Source: Sporosarcina sp. P33 (GTDB lineage Bacteria > Bacillota > Bacilli > Bacillales_A > Planococcaceae). From it: a stretch of DNA of 64,000 nt. Shown in pieces: positions 44,812 through 52,794 of the stretch. Both the position numbers and the translations under genes were made by a program. The stretch is from NCBI RefSeq assembly GCF_002077155.1, contig NZ_CP015027.1, positions 2,458,501 to 2,522,500 of the forward strand, in the 5' to 3' direction. The notes beneath the pieces were generated by a model. The model ran no database searches. It worked only from the letters and a program-made list of their open reading frames with translations, and was not told where the DNA came from. Every line of letters begins with the position of its first letter. The first letter of the stretch is position 1.

Positions 44812-45572
44812 GTACGACTGCCTTATTCCTGACGCTCATTTTTGTGCTCATTCCGCTCGTATTGTCAAAAACACTCGGGCTGCAGCTGGAGAAAGACACT
44901 ATCATTGCGACAGTCCGTTCCATAGTCCAGCTTGTGGCGGTCGGCTTCGTATTAAAATTCGTTTTCGATTCGGAAAGCTATCTCTTCATTTTCCTGATGG
45001 TCGTATTGATTATTGCGGCGGCTGTTCAAAATGCGCGCAAAAAAGGGCAGCAAATTAAAGGAATCACTTGGAAGCTTATTGTGACATTCGTATTTTTGGA
45101 AGTCTTGACGCAAGGGATTTTGCTTGGTTTCCATATCGTTCCCGCGACTGCGCAATATATTATTTCATTGACGGGCATGGTGATCGGTAACTCCATGGTG
45201 CTGGCGATTTTATTCCTTAATCGCTTTGTGGCTGAAGTGGAAACACACCGTTCAGAAAGTGAATTAATTCTGTCTCTTGGCGGCACGCCGAAGCAGGCGA
45301 TTCATAAGCAGCTCATCCGTTCTATTCAGGCGAGTATGATTCCGACGATAGAAAGTCAGAAAACGATGGGTCTTGTACAATTGCCCGGTATGATGAGCGG
45401 ACAGATTATTGCAGGTGCCGATCCGCTTGAAGCGGTGCAGTTTCAGTTATTAGTCATTTTCTTATTGCTGACTACTGCGGCAATGACAAGTGTCTGTTTG
45501 GGGCTGCTTTCCTATCCCACACTGTTTAATGAACGGATGCAGATGATTCAGCAGGAAGAGCACTCGAAGTAA
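44808..45572 (+). CDS. fetB: ABC transporter permease, FetB/YbbM (UPF0014) family
   Basis: 254 residues with about seven membrane helices. Family blocks visible are IVQLVAVGFVLKFVFD, the cytoplasmic GGTPKQAIHKQLIRSIQ coupling region, and TMGLVQLPGMMSGQIIAGADP. Length is normal. ATG overlaps the fetA stop (ATGA), with AAAGGAG upstream. Together with FetA it should form a transporter, likely exporting iron or another metal. The stop codon is immediately adjacent to that of the convergent antiporter gene, and both lie in a shared hairpin. Confidence 0.85.
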   Translation: MSTTALFLTLIFVLIPLVLSKTLGLQLEKDTIIATVRSIVQLVAVGFVLKFVFDSESYLFIFLMVVLIIAAAVQNARKKGQQIKGITWKLIVTFVFLEVLTQGILLGFHIVPATAQYIISLTGMVIGNSMVLAILFLNRFVAEVETHRSESELILSLGGTPKQAIHKQLIRSIQASMIPTIESQKTMGLVQLPGMMSGQIIAGADPLEAVQFQLLVIFLLLTTAAMTSVCLGLLSYPTLFNERMQMIQQEEHSK

Positions 45573-45588
45573 TTATTTTTCGAGTGCT
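45559..45588. terminator. Bidirectional terminator covering both stop codons
   Basis: AGCACTCGA (45559-45567) and TCGAGTGCT (45580-45588) form a perfect 9-bp stem. The stop codons of fetB and of the convergent antiporter gene lie inside the loop, back to back. T or A runs occur in the loop and on the 3' side. Confidence 0.65.
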
Positions 45589-46760
45589 TTCGATAGGGGA
45601 TAAATGCCGATACTTTGAACAACGAGTGACAGTAAAACTACCGCAAAACCTAATGAAACTAACGCATCCGCCGACTGATCGGCGGCATCTGCCAAACTGA
45701 GCAACAGGAAAATCGACATTGTACCGCGAATGCCGGCCCATGACAGAAGGGCGGCTTTTTTGACGTTCAATAACTTTCGGTACCCTGAAAATAACTGCAT
45801 CGTTCCCGCAATGACGATAAACCGTGTGATGATCGACACGATGAAAATCCCGATCGCCAGCAGCCAATTGGAGAATGGCAACAGATAGTCTGCCGCTGTG
45901 ATTCCGATGACTAAAAATAATACAGACAGCAGCCCGGGCTCCGCCACTTCCCAAAATCCGTTTAATGATTCCCTGTGCAGCTCTTCATCATCAGCCCGGC
46001 TAAGTTCTCCTGACAGCATAATACCCGCGGCGACCGTCGCAAGTACACCAGAAAACCCGAAAGCTTCCGCTGCATGAAATGCCCCGTATGCGATGATAAT
46101 GCTGAGAAGCACTTGATTCTCACGGTGTGAAGACAGATGAATCGCTTTACTGACGAGCCAGCCCGCGATGAGTCCGGTTGCAACGCCGCCGACAGATACA
46201 GACAAGAATTCCCCGACAAACGGCCAAAACTCAAACTCCTGCTGTTTCGTGAACATCGTCAACAGCACAGTGAACAGCACTACGCTCGTACCGTCATTAA
46301 TCATCGATTCTCCGTCAACAATTTCAGATACGGAGGGGTCATCCAATGACTTTGCCAATATCGACACGACAGAAACCGGGTCGGTCGGTGTAAGAATCGA
46401 AGCAACCAGCAAAGCTCCGACGAGTGAAATCCCGGCATCCGCCCCCATCCAGTATGCGGCAAACCCTAAAATCAGCGCCGTTACAAGCAGCCCGGCCGTA
46501 CTAAGCGTACCGATAATCCGCGCATGCTTTTTCAGCGACGCCGCAGAGTAGTGATAGGCGGATGCGAACAGCAAGCCGGGCAGGAAAATAGTATAAATCA
46601 TTTCTTTAGAGACGCTGATAGAAGCAAAGTAGGGAATGAAAGATAATCCGAATCCAATGACTGCCAGAAAGACAGGCAGCGGAAAATTCCGTTGCTTTTT
46701 ATCGATCGTCATCGCAGCGTATCCGATTGTTAATAAAATTAAGATCTGCACAGCATTCAT
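45573..46760 (-). CDS. CPA1-family sodium/proton antiporter
   Basis: 395 residues from the ATG at 46760, preceded by AGGTGTGG; an in-frame start at 46793 has no better site. About 12 membrane segments. CPA1 signatures are present: TPTDPVSVVSI (ion-binding Asp), DGESMINDGTSVVLF and WAGIRGTMSIFLLLSLA. Unlike many NhaP proteins, it has no long C-terminal cytoplasmic tail. It should exchange cytoplasmic sodium or potassium for protons. It is convergent with fetAB. A Fur box lies 130 bases upstream but belongs to a promoter pointing away from it. Confidence 0.88.
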   Translation of the reverse strand: MNAVQILILLTIGYAAMTIDKKQRNFPLPVFLAVIGFGLSFIPYFASISVSKEMIYTIFLPGLLFASAYHYSAASLKKHARIIGTLSTAGLLVTALILGFAAYWMGADAGISLVGALLVASILTPTDPVSVVSILAKSLDDPSVSEIVDGESMINDGTSVVLFTVLLTMFTKQQEFEFWPFVGEFLSVSVGGVATGLIAGWLVSKAIHLSSHRENQVLLSIIIAYGAFHAAEAFGFSGVLATVAAGIMLSGELSRADDEELHRESLNGFWEVAEPGLLSVLFLVIGITAADYLLPFSNWLLAIGIFIVSIITRFIVIAGTMQLFSGYRKLLNVKKAALLSWAGIRGTMSIFLLLSLADAADQSADALVSLGFAVVLLSLVVQSIGIYPLSKALEK

Positions 46761-46891
46761 GCCATCCACACCTTTCTTGATATTCTCTCTCAATGGTTTT
46801 ATTCCCTTGGTGGAGAGGTTAGAAACGAAAACATCCGTCTTCTTAGCCTAAAACTTTACATAGTACAAAGTATTCATTATGAAAAGTCTAT

Positions 46892-46921
46892 TTGACAATG
46901 ATTCTCATTATCGATTATAGT
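46892..46921 (+). promoter_or_regulatory. Fur-regulated promoter
   Basis: TTGACA (46892-46897) and TATAGT (46916-46921) are 18 bases apart, a good sigma-A promoter on the plus strand. The spacer contains GACAATGATTCTCATTATC (46894-46912), a near-match to the 19-bp Fur box GATAATGATWATCATTATC. Binding of Fur with iron would cover the promoter, so transcription should rise in low iron. Confidence 0.8.
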
Positions 46922-46944
46922 AGTAGTAATAAATCTAATTCGAT

Positions 46945-47121
46945 TCATTTCCGGCAGCGATTCATGCAGCAGAGACAAACCATCTCTGTATAAATGGCTT
47001 TCGGAATTCCGTCAGCATAAACTGTATATCGTACAAAACCTTGAAAGCAATCTGCCAAAAAATGATTTATTTGAGAGCAGCATGTAAAAGCACACCATTG
47101 CTTTGCGAAGCCACTCTTCAA
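46945..47121 (-). CDS. Small cysteine-rich protein, uncharacterised
   Basis: 58 residues from a TTG at 47121, six bases after AGGGAGGG; an ATG at 47148 is upstream but has no site. It has eight Cys, in WCAFTCC, ADCFQG and MVCLCCMNRC, so metal binding is possible. A possible promoter on the minus strand is TTCACA-N16-TATAAA near 47190-47217. I do not recognise the family. Its coding status is uncertain because the opposite strand has a Fur-controlled promoter and a terminator enclosing the same DNA. Confidence 0.45.
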   Translation of the reverse strand: MKSGFAKQWCAFTCCSQINHFLADCFQGFVRYTVYADGIPKAIYTEMVCLCCMNRCRK

Positions 47122-47180
47122 ACGCGACCCTCCCTTACTTGCGGACATTCAACAGATTTGCTTTCAAGCCGTTTAATTTG

Positions 47181-47213
47181 GCTGCTTTCTTTATAGAGAG
47201 CAGCTTTTTCTTG
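47181..47213 (+). terminator. Terminator-like hairpin before array 3
   Basis: GCTGCTTTCT pairs with AGAGAGCAGC (one mismatch) and is followed by five T on the plus strand. It would end the transcript from the Fur-controlled promoter. Confidence 0.6.
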
Positions 47214-47293
47214 TGAAGAAGGAGGGGAGGGTGATGACGACTCTGGCTTTATACGCATTCATCCCCTCCCCGAGCTTCCATAGCACCGATTGC

Positions 47294-47640
47294 CGCTCAT
47301 ACATTTCGTCAAGCGCTCAATCCATCGCAGCAACCGCTCATAGCTATTGTCTACCGCTCAATCAGCTGGGCTCACCGCTCATAGCCCATGCCGTCGCGCT
47401 CATAGTCTCCGTTCAACCGCTCAATCAGCTAGGCTATCCGCTCATAGCCTATGCCCAAGCGCTCATAGTTCCCGTTCAACCGCTCAATCAAGCAGGCTCA
47501 CCGCTCATAGCCCATGAAGTCGCGCTCATAGCCCATGCCGTCGCGCTCATAGGTCCCGTTCAACCGCTCAATCAGCTAGGCTATCCGCTCATAGTCTCCG
47601 CCTAAGCGCTCATACGTCCCGTTCAACCGCTCATACCCCG
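47294..47640. repeat. Array 3 of 21-bp CGCTCA repeats, about 16 units
   Basis: Sixteen units plus a partial one, 14 of 21 bases and two of 20. Units begin CGCTCATA or CGCTCAATCA; the second type recurs as CGCTCAATCAGCTAGGCTATC. A plus-strand frame opens just upstream at an ATG at 47234 with a strong GGAGGGGAGG, and reads through the array for about 120 residues. I regard it as incidental because its translation is only the repeat. The array lies in the gap before the terminator of the YjiH gene. Confidence 0.94.
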
Positions 47641-47668
47641 CAAACATAATCCCCCAAAACCACAAAAA

Positions 47669-47699
47669 AACCCGCCGCTTCACAAGGAAGCGGCGGGTT
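47669..47699 (-). terminator. Terminator of the YjiH-family gene
   Basis: A perfect 13-bp stem (AACCCGCCGCTTC/GAAGCGGCGGGTT), followed on the minus strand by a T-run. Confidence 0.92.
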
Positions 47700-47707
47700 C
47701 TCACGGT

Positions 47708-49060
47708 TTAAAACAATAAATGTGCAATACCGGCAATAATAGGCAGCGCAATGATCGTGCGCAACAAGAAAATAATGAGCAAGTCGAAAATGTTCAGGGG
47801 AATCTTCGTACCTAAAATCAGTCCGCCGACTTCAGACATGTAAATTAGCTGAATGACCGAGATTGCTGCGATTGTAAACAGCGTGATCGGTGATGTGATT
47901 ACACCTTCAGCTAAAATAACAGGCAGGAACATATCTGCGAATCCGACGACCATGGTCTGAGCTGCCTCAGACGCTTCAGGTATATGCAGGAAATTCAGCA
48001 CATATTCAAAAGGCTTTCCGAGAATACGGAAAATGCTTGTGTACTCCGCCATCATTAAAGCGACAGTACCGAATGCCATAACGACCGGTGCTACGCCGAA
48101 CCACATATCGAGCACATTCTGCATGCCGGCGCGAACGGTCTTCACGACCGAACGCTGCTTGGATGCAGTGTCAAGTGCACTGGTTAACCCCAGTTTAAAT
48201 ACGCTTGTGCCGGGCGGCAGTTTTTCATCATCAGTTGAATACTCCCGGTCGTCGATATACGTATTCTTAATGGAACGTAACGGATAAATTCTTGGCATGA
48301 TCAGTGCCAGGACCAATCCGGTGAAAAGAACGGTTGCATAAAATGGCAGGAAGTAGTTTCCGAGCCCTACTTTATCGATGATGACCAATGTAAATGTGAT
48401 CGATACGACCGAGAACGTAGTGGAAATAATCGCCGCTTCACGCTGTGTATAATGACCGTCTTCATACTGCTTGCTAGTCAGCAGGACACCGATTGTTCCG
48501 TCTCCAATCCACGAAGCAAGCGCGTCAATGGAAGAGCGTCCGGGCAATTTGAACAGCGGTCGCATAATTTTTACCATCAGCGTACCAAAGAATTCAAGCA
48601 AACCAAAATTCAGCAATAAAGGAAGCAGAAATCCTGCAAAGAAGAAGATGCTGAACAGGAATGAAACCAGTCCGTCACCCGCAAGGAGCAGGCCGCCGGT
48701 ATCTTCACTCCAAATTGCCTCAGTTCCTAATTGATAGACAACCATGACGGCAAACACGGCGCCTATAATCCGGGTAACCGTCCAAAATGGTGTGACTTTA
48801 AATAAATTTGTAAAGAATGAAGGCCGTTTCGGATCCTTTGTAACGAATAAATAGAGTACGGATCCAAGTGCCGAAGCGATGATCAAGTACATCATAAGCT
48901 GTGGAATAATCGATTCAAGTGAGCCGGCCAGCATATCCGCCAGTTTGGCAATCGGCACTTTCCAGCCCGCTTTAAACGGCAATGGAATCATGAATAATAT
49001 AATTCCAAGTATGGACGGAATTAAGAACACAAACCATGTGCCGGCAGTATATTTTTTCAA
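47708..49060 (-). CDS. YjiH family membrane protein (nucleoside recognition/Gate domain)
   Basis: 450 residues from a TTG at 49060, nine bases after AAGGAG. About ten hydrophobic segments are spread along the protein. The blocks GDGTIGVLLTSKQYEDGHYT and REAAIISTTFSVVSITFTLV match the YjiH/Gate-domain family, related to nucleoside transporters and spore maturation proteins. The transported molecule is not known. Transcribed alone; the gene ends at a strong terminator beside repeat array 3. Confidence 0.83.
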   Translation of the reverse strand: MKKYTAGTWFVFLIPSILGIILFMIPLPFKAGWKVPIAKLADMLAGSLESIIPQLMMYLIIASALGSVLYLFVTKDPKRPSFFTNLFKVTPFWTVTRIIGAVFAVMVVYQLGTEAIWSEDTGGLLLAGDGLVSFLFSIFFFAGFLLPLLLNFGLLEFFGTLMVKIMRPLFKLPGRSSIDALASWIGDGTIGVLLTSKQYEDGHYTQREAAIISTTFSVVSITFTLVIIDKVGLGNYFLPFYATVLFTGLVLALIMPRIYPLRSIKNTYIDDREYSTDDEKLPPGTSVFKLGLTSALDTASKQRSVVKTVRAGMQNVLDMWFGVAPVVMAFGTVALMMAEYTSIFRILGKPFEYVLNFLHIPEASEAAQTMVVGFADMFLPVILAEGVITSPITLFTIAAISVIQLIYMSEVGGLILGTKIPLNIFDLLIIFLLRTIIALPIIAGIAHLLF

Positions 49061-49239
49061 GGTGTTTCGCTCCTTGTATGTAGTCTAGTTGTTGTATATT
49101 TATTCATTATACTGTTTACACAGCTGAAGTAAATACTTTAACACAAAATGCAACTTTTCAGTCAGCGGACGTTCCGGATTGAATATGTCTTTACATAAGC
49201 ATATGATCGGATGAAAGAGTGAGAAGTGGGGGAGAGAGC

Positions 49240-50121
49240 ATGATTGCCGTAATCGGAAGTGCGAATATGGACGTGATTGCAGAAGCGGATCAATTTCCGC
49301 TGCAGGGGGAAACCATAAGAGGAAAGAGTTTTCAGACAGCGCCCGGAGGTAAAGGCGCTAATCAGGCGACGGCGTGTGCGCGGCTGGGACAAAGCGTCCG
49401 GCTGATCGGTACTGTGGGCTCGGATTCATTTGGAGAAATGATTATAGACAACTTGCAGCAGCAGAAAGTTGACACGTCGGCTGTTCTTCAGGTGGAAGGG
49501 CCATCCGGTGTGGCGGTCATTTTATTAACAGAAGGTGATAACCGGATCATTTCTATTCCGGGGGCCAATCATGCACTTACACGCGCGCGGATTGATAGCT
49601 TACAGTCTGTCATTCAAGCTAGCCTGCTGGTGATGATGCAACTTGAAATTCCTGCGGAGACGGTGTGGCGGGTACTCGAACTTTGCCGGGTAGCACACGT
49701 GCCTGTCATCATGGATCCCGCACCTTCGAGTAGTTTTCAGCTTGATTTCATGCCATACGTGCAGTATTTGACGCCGAATGAAACAGAATGTGCTCAACTG
49801 TTCGGCACTTCAATAGAAGAAGCGGTAGCGGCCTATCCGAATCAATTGCTCGTGACGCTCGGCAGTGAAGGTGTTTGTTATCATGACGGTAAGCAGATTG
49901 TGCGTGTTCCGGGAATATCTGTGCCCGTCGTGGATACGACAGGCGCGGGGGATACATTTAATGGAGCGCTTGCGAGTCAATTGGTTCAAAAACAAAGCCT
50001 GAAGTCTGCCATTCATTTTGCGAATGCGGCTGCTTCATTGGCAGTGGAAAAATTCGGCGCACAGGGCGGTATGCCGAATGAACAGGAAGTGCTTGACAGA
50101 TTGGCGGATCAGAACGGGTGA
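49240..50121 (+). CDS. Second ribokinase
   Basis: 293 residues from the ATG at 49240, with GGGGGAGAG upstream; an in-frame GTG at 49219 is poorer. It is strikingly like the rbsK product in this window: same length, the same IGSANMDV start, PGGKGANQA, LTEGDNRII, YLTPNETEC, DTTGAGDTFNGA (catalytic Asp near residue 238) and VEKFGAQGGMP near the end. It should phosphorylate ribose or a related sugar such as deoxyribose. It has no transporter or repressor beside it and no rbs-type operator upstream. A recent duplication or a separately regulated isoenzyme for nucleoside-derived ribose are both possible. Confidence 0.88.
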   Translation: MIAVIGSANMDVIAEADQFPLQGETIRGKSFQTAPGGKGANQATACARLGQSVRLIGTVGSDSFGEMIIDNLQQQKVDTSAVLQVEGPSGVAVILLTEGDNRIISIPGANHALTRARIDSLQSVIQASLLVMMQLEIPAETVWRVLELCRVAHVPVIMDPAPSSSFQLDFMPYVQYLTPNETECAQLFGTSIEEAVAAYPNQLLVTLGSEGVCYHDGKQIVRVPGISVPVVDTTGAGDTFNGALASQLVQKQSLKSAIHFANAAASLAVEKFGAQGGMPNEQEVLDRLADQNG

Positions 50122-50295
50122 AAATGCGATGATACCGCGCACCGGGACAGTCTGAGAATATGCCGGATGGCACGCAACTGTCACCATTTGAATGGAATGT
50201 ACAGAATCTGACCGTTCCCCCTTTAAATCTTCGAATAAAAGGCGTATGCTATTGCAATAGAGTGGATTATGTGAAAGAAATGGAGGAGGATGTTG

Positions 50296-50820
50296 GTGGT
50301 TTTTGGAGAGAACATCAAAGTCCGTAAACGTATCTTACAGTTGATTGAAGGCTTGACAGATAAGGAGTTTAACGAGACACCATCACATGGCGGCTGGTCC
50401 CCAAAGCAGATTGTGGAACATTTAGCATTAATGGAATGCCGGGTTGCTACAAACATCGCGCAAGAACTAAAAAATCCTGACAGTCTGCATGTATTCAAAA
50501 AACCGATTGGCGTATCGTCCAGTCCTTTACTCAAAGCGTATTTCTTAGAATACACAGAACCGACAGAAGCGCATCTCTCCATTCCAGAGATAAAAGAGAA
50601 GCTGCATGAGTCCAGAAATTTTTTGCTGGATATCTATGAATCTGCAACGGAAACAGAGTTGCGCTGCAAATCACTCAAACATCCGGTTTTTGGTAATGTT
50701 CCGCTCATTCAATGGTTCCGTTTCGTCGGCTTCCATGAAAAACGTCATTTACGGCAACTGAAACGTGCTGTCGAGCAAGTGAAATCTGCTTCACGGCCGC
50801 TCGTTACATCGTCTAAATAA
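50296..50820 (+). CDS. DinB-superfamily protein
   Basis: About 174 residues from the GTG at 50296, six bases after AGGAGG; an ATG at 50290 and a TTG at 50293 are in frame but crowd that site, so the start is uncertain by two codons. The protein is a four-helix type with GWSPKQIVEHLALME (His on helix 2) and VGFHEKRHLRQL (two His) as the likely metal triad. This is the DinB_2/YfiT-like group; members are thiol- or metal-dependent transferases in several cases, but the substrate here is unknown. Monocistronic, with a terminator close behind. Confidence 0.78.
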   Translation: MVFGENIKVRKRILQLIEGLTDKEFNETPSHGGWSPKQIVEHLALMECRVATNIAQELKNPDSLHVFKKPIGVSSSPLLKAYFLEYTEPTEAHLSIPEIKEKLHESRNFLLDIYESATETELRCKSLKHPVFGNVPLIQWFRFVGFHEKRHLRQLKRAVEQVKSASRPLVTSSK

Positions 50821-50828
50821 TAAATAGA

Positions 50829-50865
50829 AAGAACTTGCTGCCTATGCTGGCGCAAGTTCTTTTCT
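50829..50865 (+). terminator. Terminator after the DinB-family gene
   Basis: AAGAACTTG pairs with CAAGTTCTT around a loop of about 15 bases, followed by T-rich sequence. Confidence 0.8.
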
Positions 50866-50890
50866 CATTTTACCTTCTATAAGATATACT
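50862..50890 (+). promoter_or_regulatory. Candidate promoter of rocB
   Basis: TTCTCA (50862-50867) and TATACT (50885-50890) are 17 bases apart; the -35 is weak. Confidence 0.4.
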
Positions 50891-50917
50891 TTAGCTAACT
50901 GTTAAGGGGGAGATAGA

Positions 50918-52543
50918 ATGAATCGTTATCGTTTTGACACACCTGAAAAGCTGCGTGCCTTACTCTGTGAATTGGTCAGCTGGGATAGCCGCACACTGAC
51001 AGAAGGGGAACGTTTCTTTTCCTGGAAGCTGCAAAATAAGTTAAGCGAACTGACATACTTCACTGAACATCCCGACCAGATCACGCTCCATGATGCAGGT
51101 CTTGGACGGCAATCGGTTCATGCCCTATATAAACACCCAGATGCAACAGATACAATTGTGCTGATCAGTCATTTTGATACGGTGCATACCGATGAATACG
51201 GAGCGCTTGAACCGCTTGCGTTCTATCCGGAAGAACTGACGAAAAAGCTGACAGAAAACAAAGATTCATTGCCGGAAGCCGCGCGCGCAGATTTGGAATC
51301 AGGCAATTATTTATTTGGACGAGGCACGATGGATATGAAAATGGGGCTTGCCCTGCATATTCAGCTGATCGAACGTGCAAGCCTCGAAAAATGGCCAATC
51401 AATTTATTGCTGTGCACCGTACCCGACGAAGAAGTGAATTCGGCCGGCATGCGCGCGTCGGTGAAAGAACTTGTGCGTCTGCAGGAGCAGGAGGGCTATC
51501 ATTATAAACTCTTCCTGAACGGAGAGCCTTCCTTTTCACAGGGCCCTGCGGATACAAAAGAATACATTTATTCCGGAACGATCGGGAAAATCATGCCGTC
51601 CGCGTTATTCTACGGCAAGGAAACGCATGTGGGAGAGCCGCTGAAAGGCATCACGGCAGACTATATGGCATCATTTTTAACGCATGCGATGGAATGGAAT
51701 CCGCTTTTCCGTGAAGTAGACCAGAATGAATCTACTCCCCTTCCGGTGACGCTGATGCAGAGGGACTTGAAGAATCAGTACTCTACACAGACCCCGCAGC
51801 GGGCAGCGGCGCTATATAATGTCTTCGTATTCAAACAGACTGCCGCTGAAATTATGGATTTATTCGAACAGGTGGCAAATGAAGCGATGAGTCGATGCAA
51901 TGAACATTATCAGGCGGTTTGTGATCGTGAATCTGCTGTGCCGATTGGGGAAATCCGTGTGTTGCGTTTTGAAGAGTTGCTGCAATATGCTGTGGGGAAA
52001 TTGGGAGAGAACGAAGTGCATCGTCTTAAGCAGGAAGTGCTGCTGCAAGACGATCGGGATGACCGGGAGCAGTGCATCCGCATTGTTGATACGCTGATGA
52101 TGGAGTGTCAGGAACTAGGTCCGGCAACCGTTCTGTTCTATGCCCCGCCGTATTACCCGGCAGTCAATTCATCGCAGGATCCGCTGGTTATCGAGTCGAT
52201 CGAGTTTTTGCAGGAGCGGGCGCAGATGTTTGATCTGACGCTTGATCAGGTGCATTATTTTAATGGGATTTGTGATTTGAGCTATGTGCATTATAAGGAT
52301 GAGGCGAGTCATTGGAAGGCGTTTGCGGATAATACGCCGGTGTATGGTGCGACGTATGAGATTCCGTTTGAGGATATGCGGAAGCTGACGGCGCCGGTTT
52401 TGAACGTGGGGCCGTTCGGCAAGGATGCGCATCAGAAGACGGAGCGCCTGCATATTGAGAGTGCTTTTAAGGAGATGCCTGTGTTGCTGGAGCAGCTGGT
52501 GAAGAAGCTGGCGGGGATGCAGCATCAGCCTAAGTCTAGATAA
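50918..52543 (+). CDS. rocB: Arginine utilization protein RocB, M20-type peptidase fold
   Basis: 541 residues, close to the Bacillus subtilis RocB size. M20 metallopeptidase features are clear: LISHFDTVHTD (first zinc His and Asp), GRGTMDMKMGLALH, and TVPDEEVNSAGM with the Glu pair. The C-terminal half contains the RocB-specific blocks YHYNGICDLSY-like HYFNGICDLSYVHYKD and NVGPFGKDAHQKTERLH, the latter providing the last His. It belongs to the arginine degradation pathway, but its exact reaction is not established. ATG preceded by AAGGGGGAG. It stands alone, without the other roc genes. The end of the gene uses GC-richer third positions than the start. Confidence 0.9.
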   Translation: MNRYRFDTPEKLRALLCELVSWDSRTLTEGERFFSWKLQNKLSELTYFTEHPDQITLHDAGLGRQSVHALYKHPDATDTIVLISHFDTVHTDEYGALEPLAFYPEELTKKLTENKDSLPEAARADLESGNYLFGRGTMDMKMGLALHIQLIERASLEKWPINLLLCTVPDEEVNSAGMRASVKELVRLQEQEGYHYKLFLNGEPSFSQGPADTKEYIYSGTIGKIMPSALFYGKETHVGEPLKGITADYMASFLTHAMEWNPLFREVDQNESTPLPVTLMQRDLKNQYSTQTPQRAAALYNVFVFKQTAAEIMDLFEQVANEAMSRCNEHYQAVCDRESAVPIGEIRVLRFEELLQYAVGKLGENEVHRLKQEVLLQDDRDDREQCIRIVDTLMMECQELGPATVLFYAPPYYPAVNSSQDPLVIESIEFLQERAQMFDLTLDQVHYFNGICDLSYVHYKDEASHWKAFADNTPVYGATYEIPFEDMRKLTAPVLNVGPFGKDAHQKTERLHIESAFKEMPVLLEQLVKKLAGMQHQPKSR

Positions 52544-52555
52544 GGTGTTCCAGCA

Positions 52556-52794
52556 ATGGTGTTGGGTCGTTGCTCGACTTTTTGTCGGGGGTTGTAGTTA
52601 GTTAGTGTCCGCTTTTTGGACCCGCGCCGGCACGTGGGGGATTGCCTTTCGTCATGAGCCAGCAGGCGAAAGTGCGCGCCAGTTGTCTCATGACTTCGGC
52701 CGACCCCGCAGTTGTGCCTGCGCTGATAAGTGGGAGCTATCCAGGTTGCTGTTTAAAAGAGGTGGAGACCAGTGAATCCTATGTTGTTCTGGCG
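52556..52794. repeat. Structured tandem repeat, copy 1 (A segment only)
   Basis: 239 bases. It includes hairpins CGAC-TTTTT-GTCG, GTCC-GCTTTTT-GGAC and an 18-bp imperfect stem from GTCATGAG (52651) to CTCATGAC. It lacks the B segment present in the next three copies. Confidence 0.88.

Larger units (their letters stand above)
46928..47213 (+). ncRNA. Candidate iron-regulated small RNA
   Basis: A transcript from the Fur-controlled promoter would run to a terminator-like hairpin at 47181-47206 followed by five T, giving about 285 bases. I find no plus-strand gene with a ribosome site in it. It carries a C-rich stretch (CGACCCTCCCTTAC, about 47124-47137) complementary to ribosome sites, as in the FsrA type of iron-sparing RNA. 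It is antisense to the Cys-rich minus-strand gene at 46945-47121, whose own ribosome site supplies that C-rich complement, so the two readings compete. Confidence 0.4.

Noticed and set aside
47213..47605. Plus-strand frame into array 3 with a strong upstream GGAGGGGAGG
   Set aside because: Despite the ribosome-like site, nearly all of the translation is the DNA repeat. A short peptide cannot be fully excluded but is not supported.
4998..47640. CRISPR arrays as an explanation for the 21-bp repeats
   Set aside because: The conserved core is only 6-9 bases, the variable part about 12-15, the variable parts recur in classes, and no cas genes are present.
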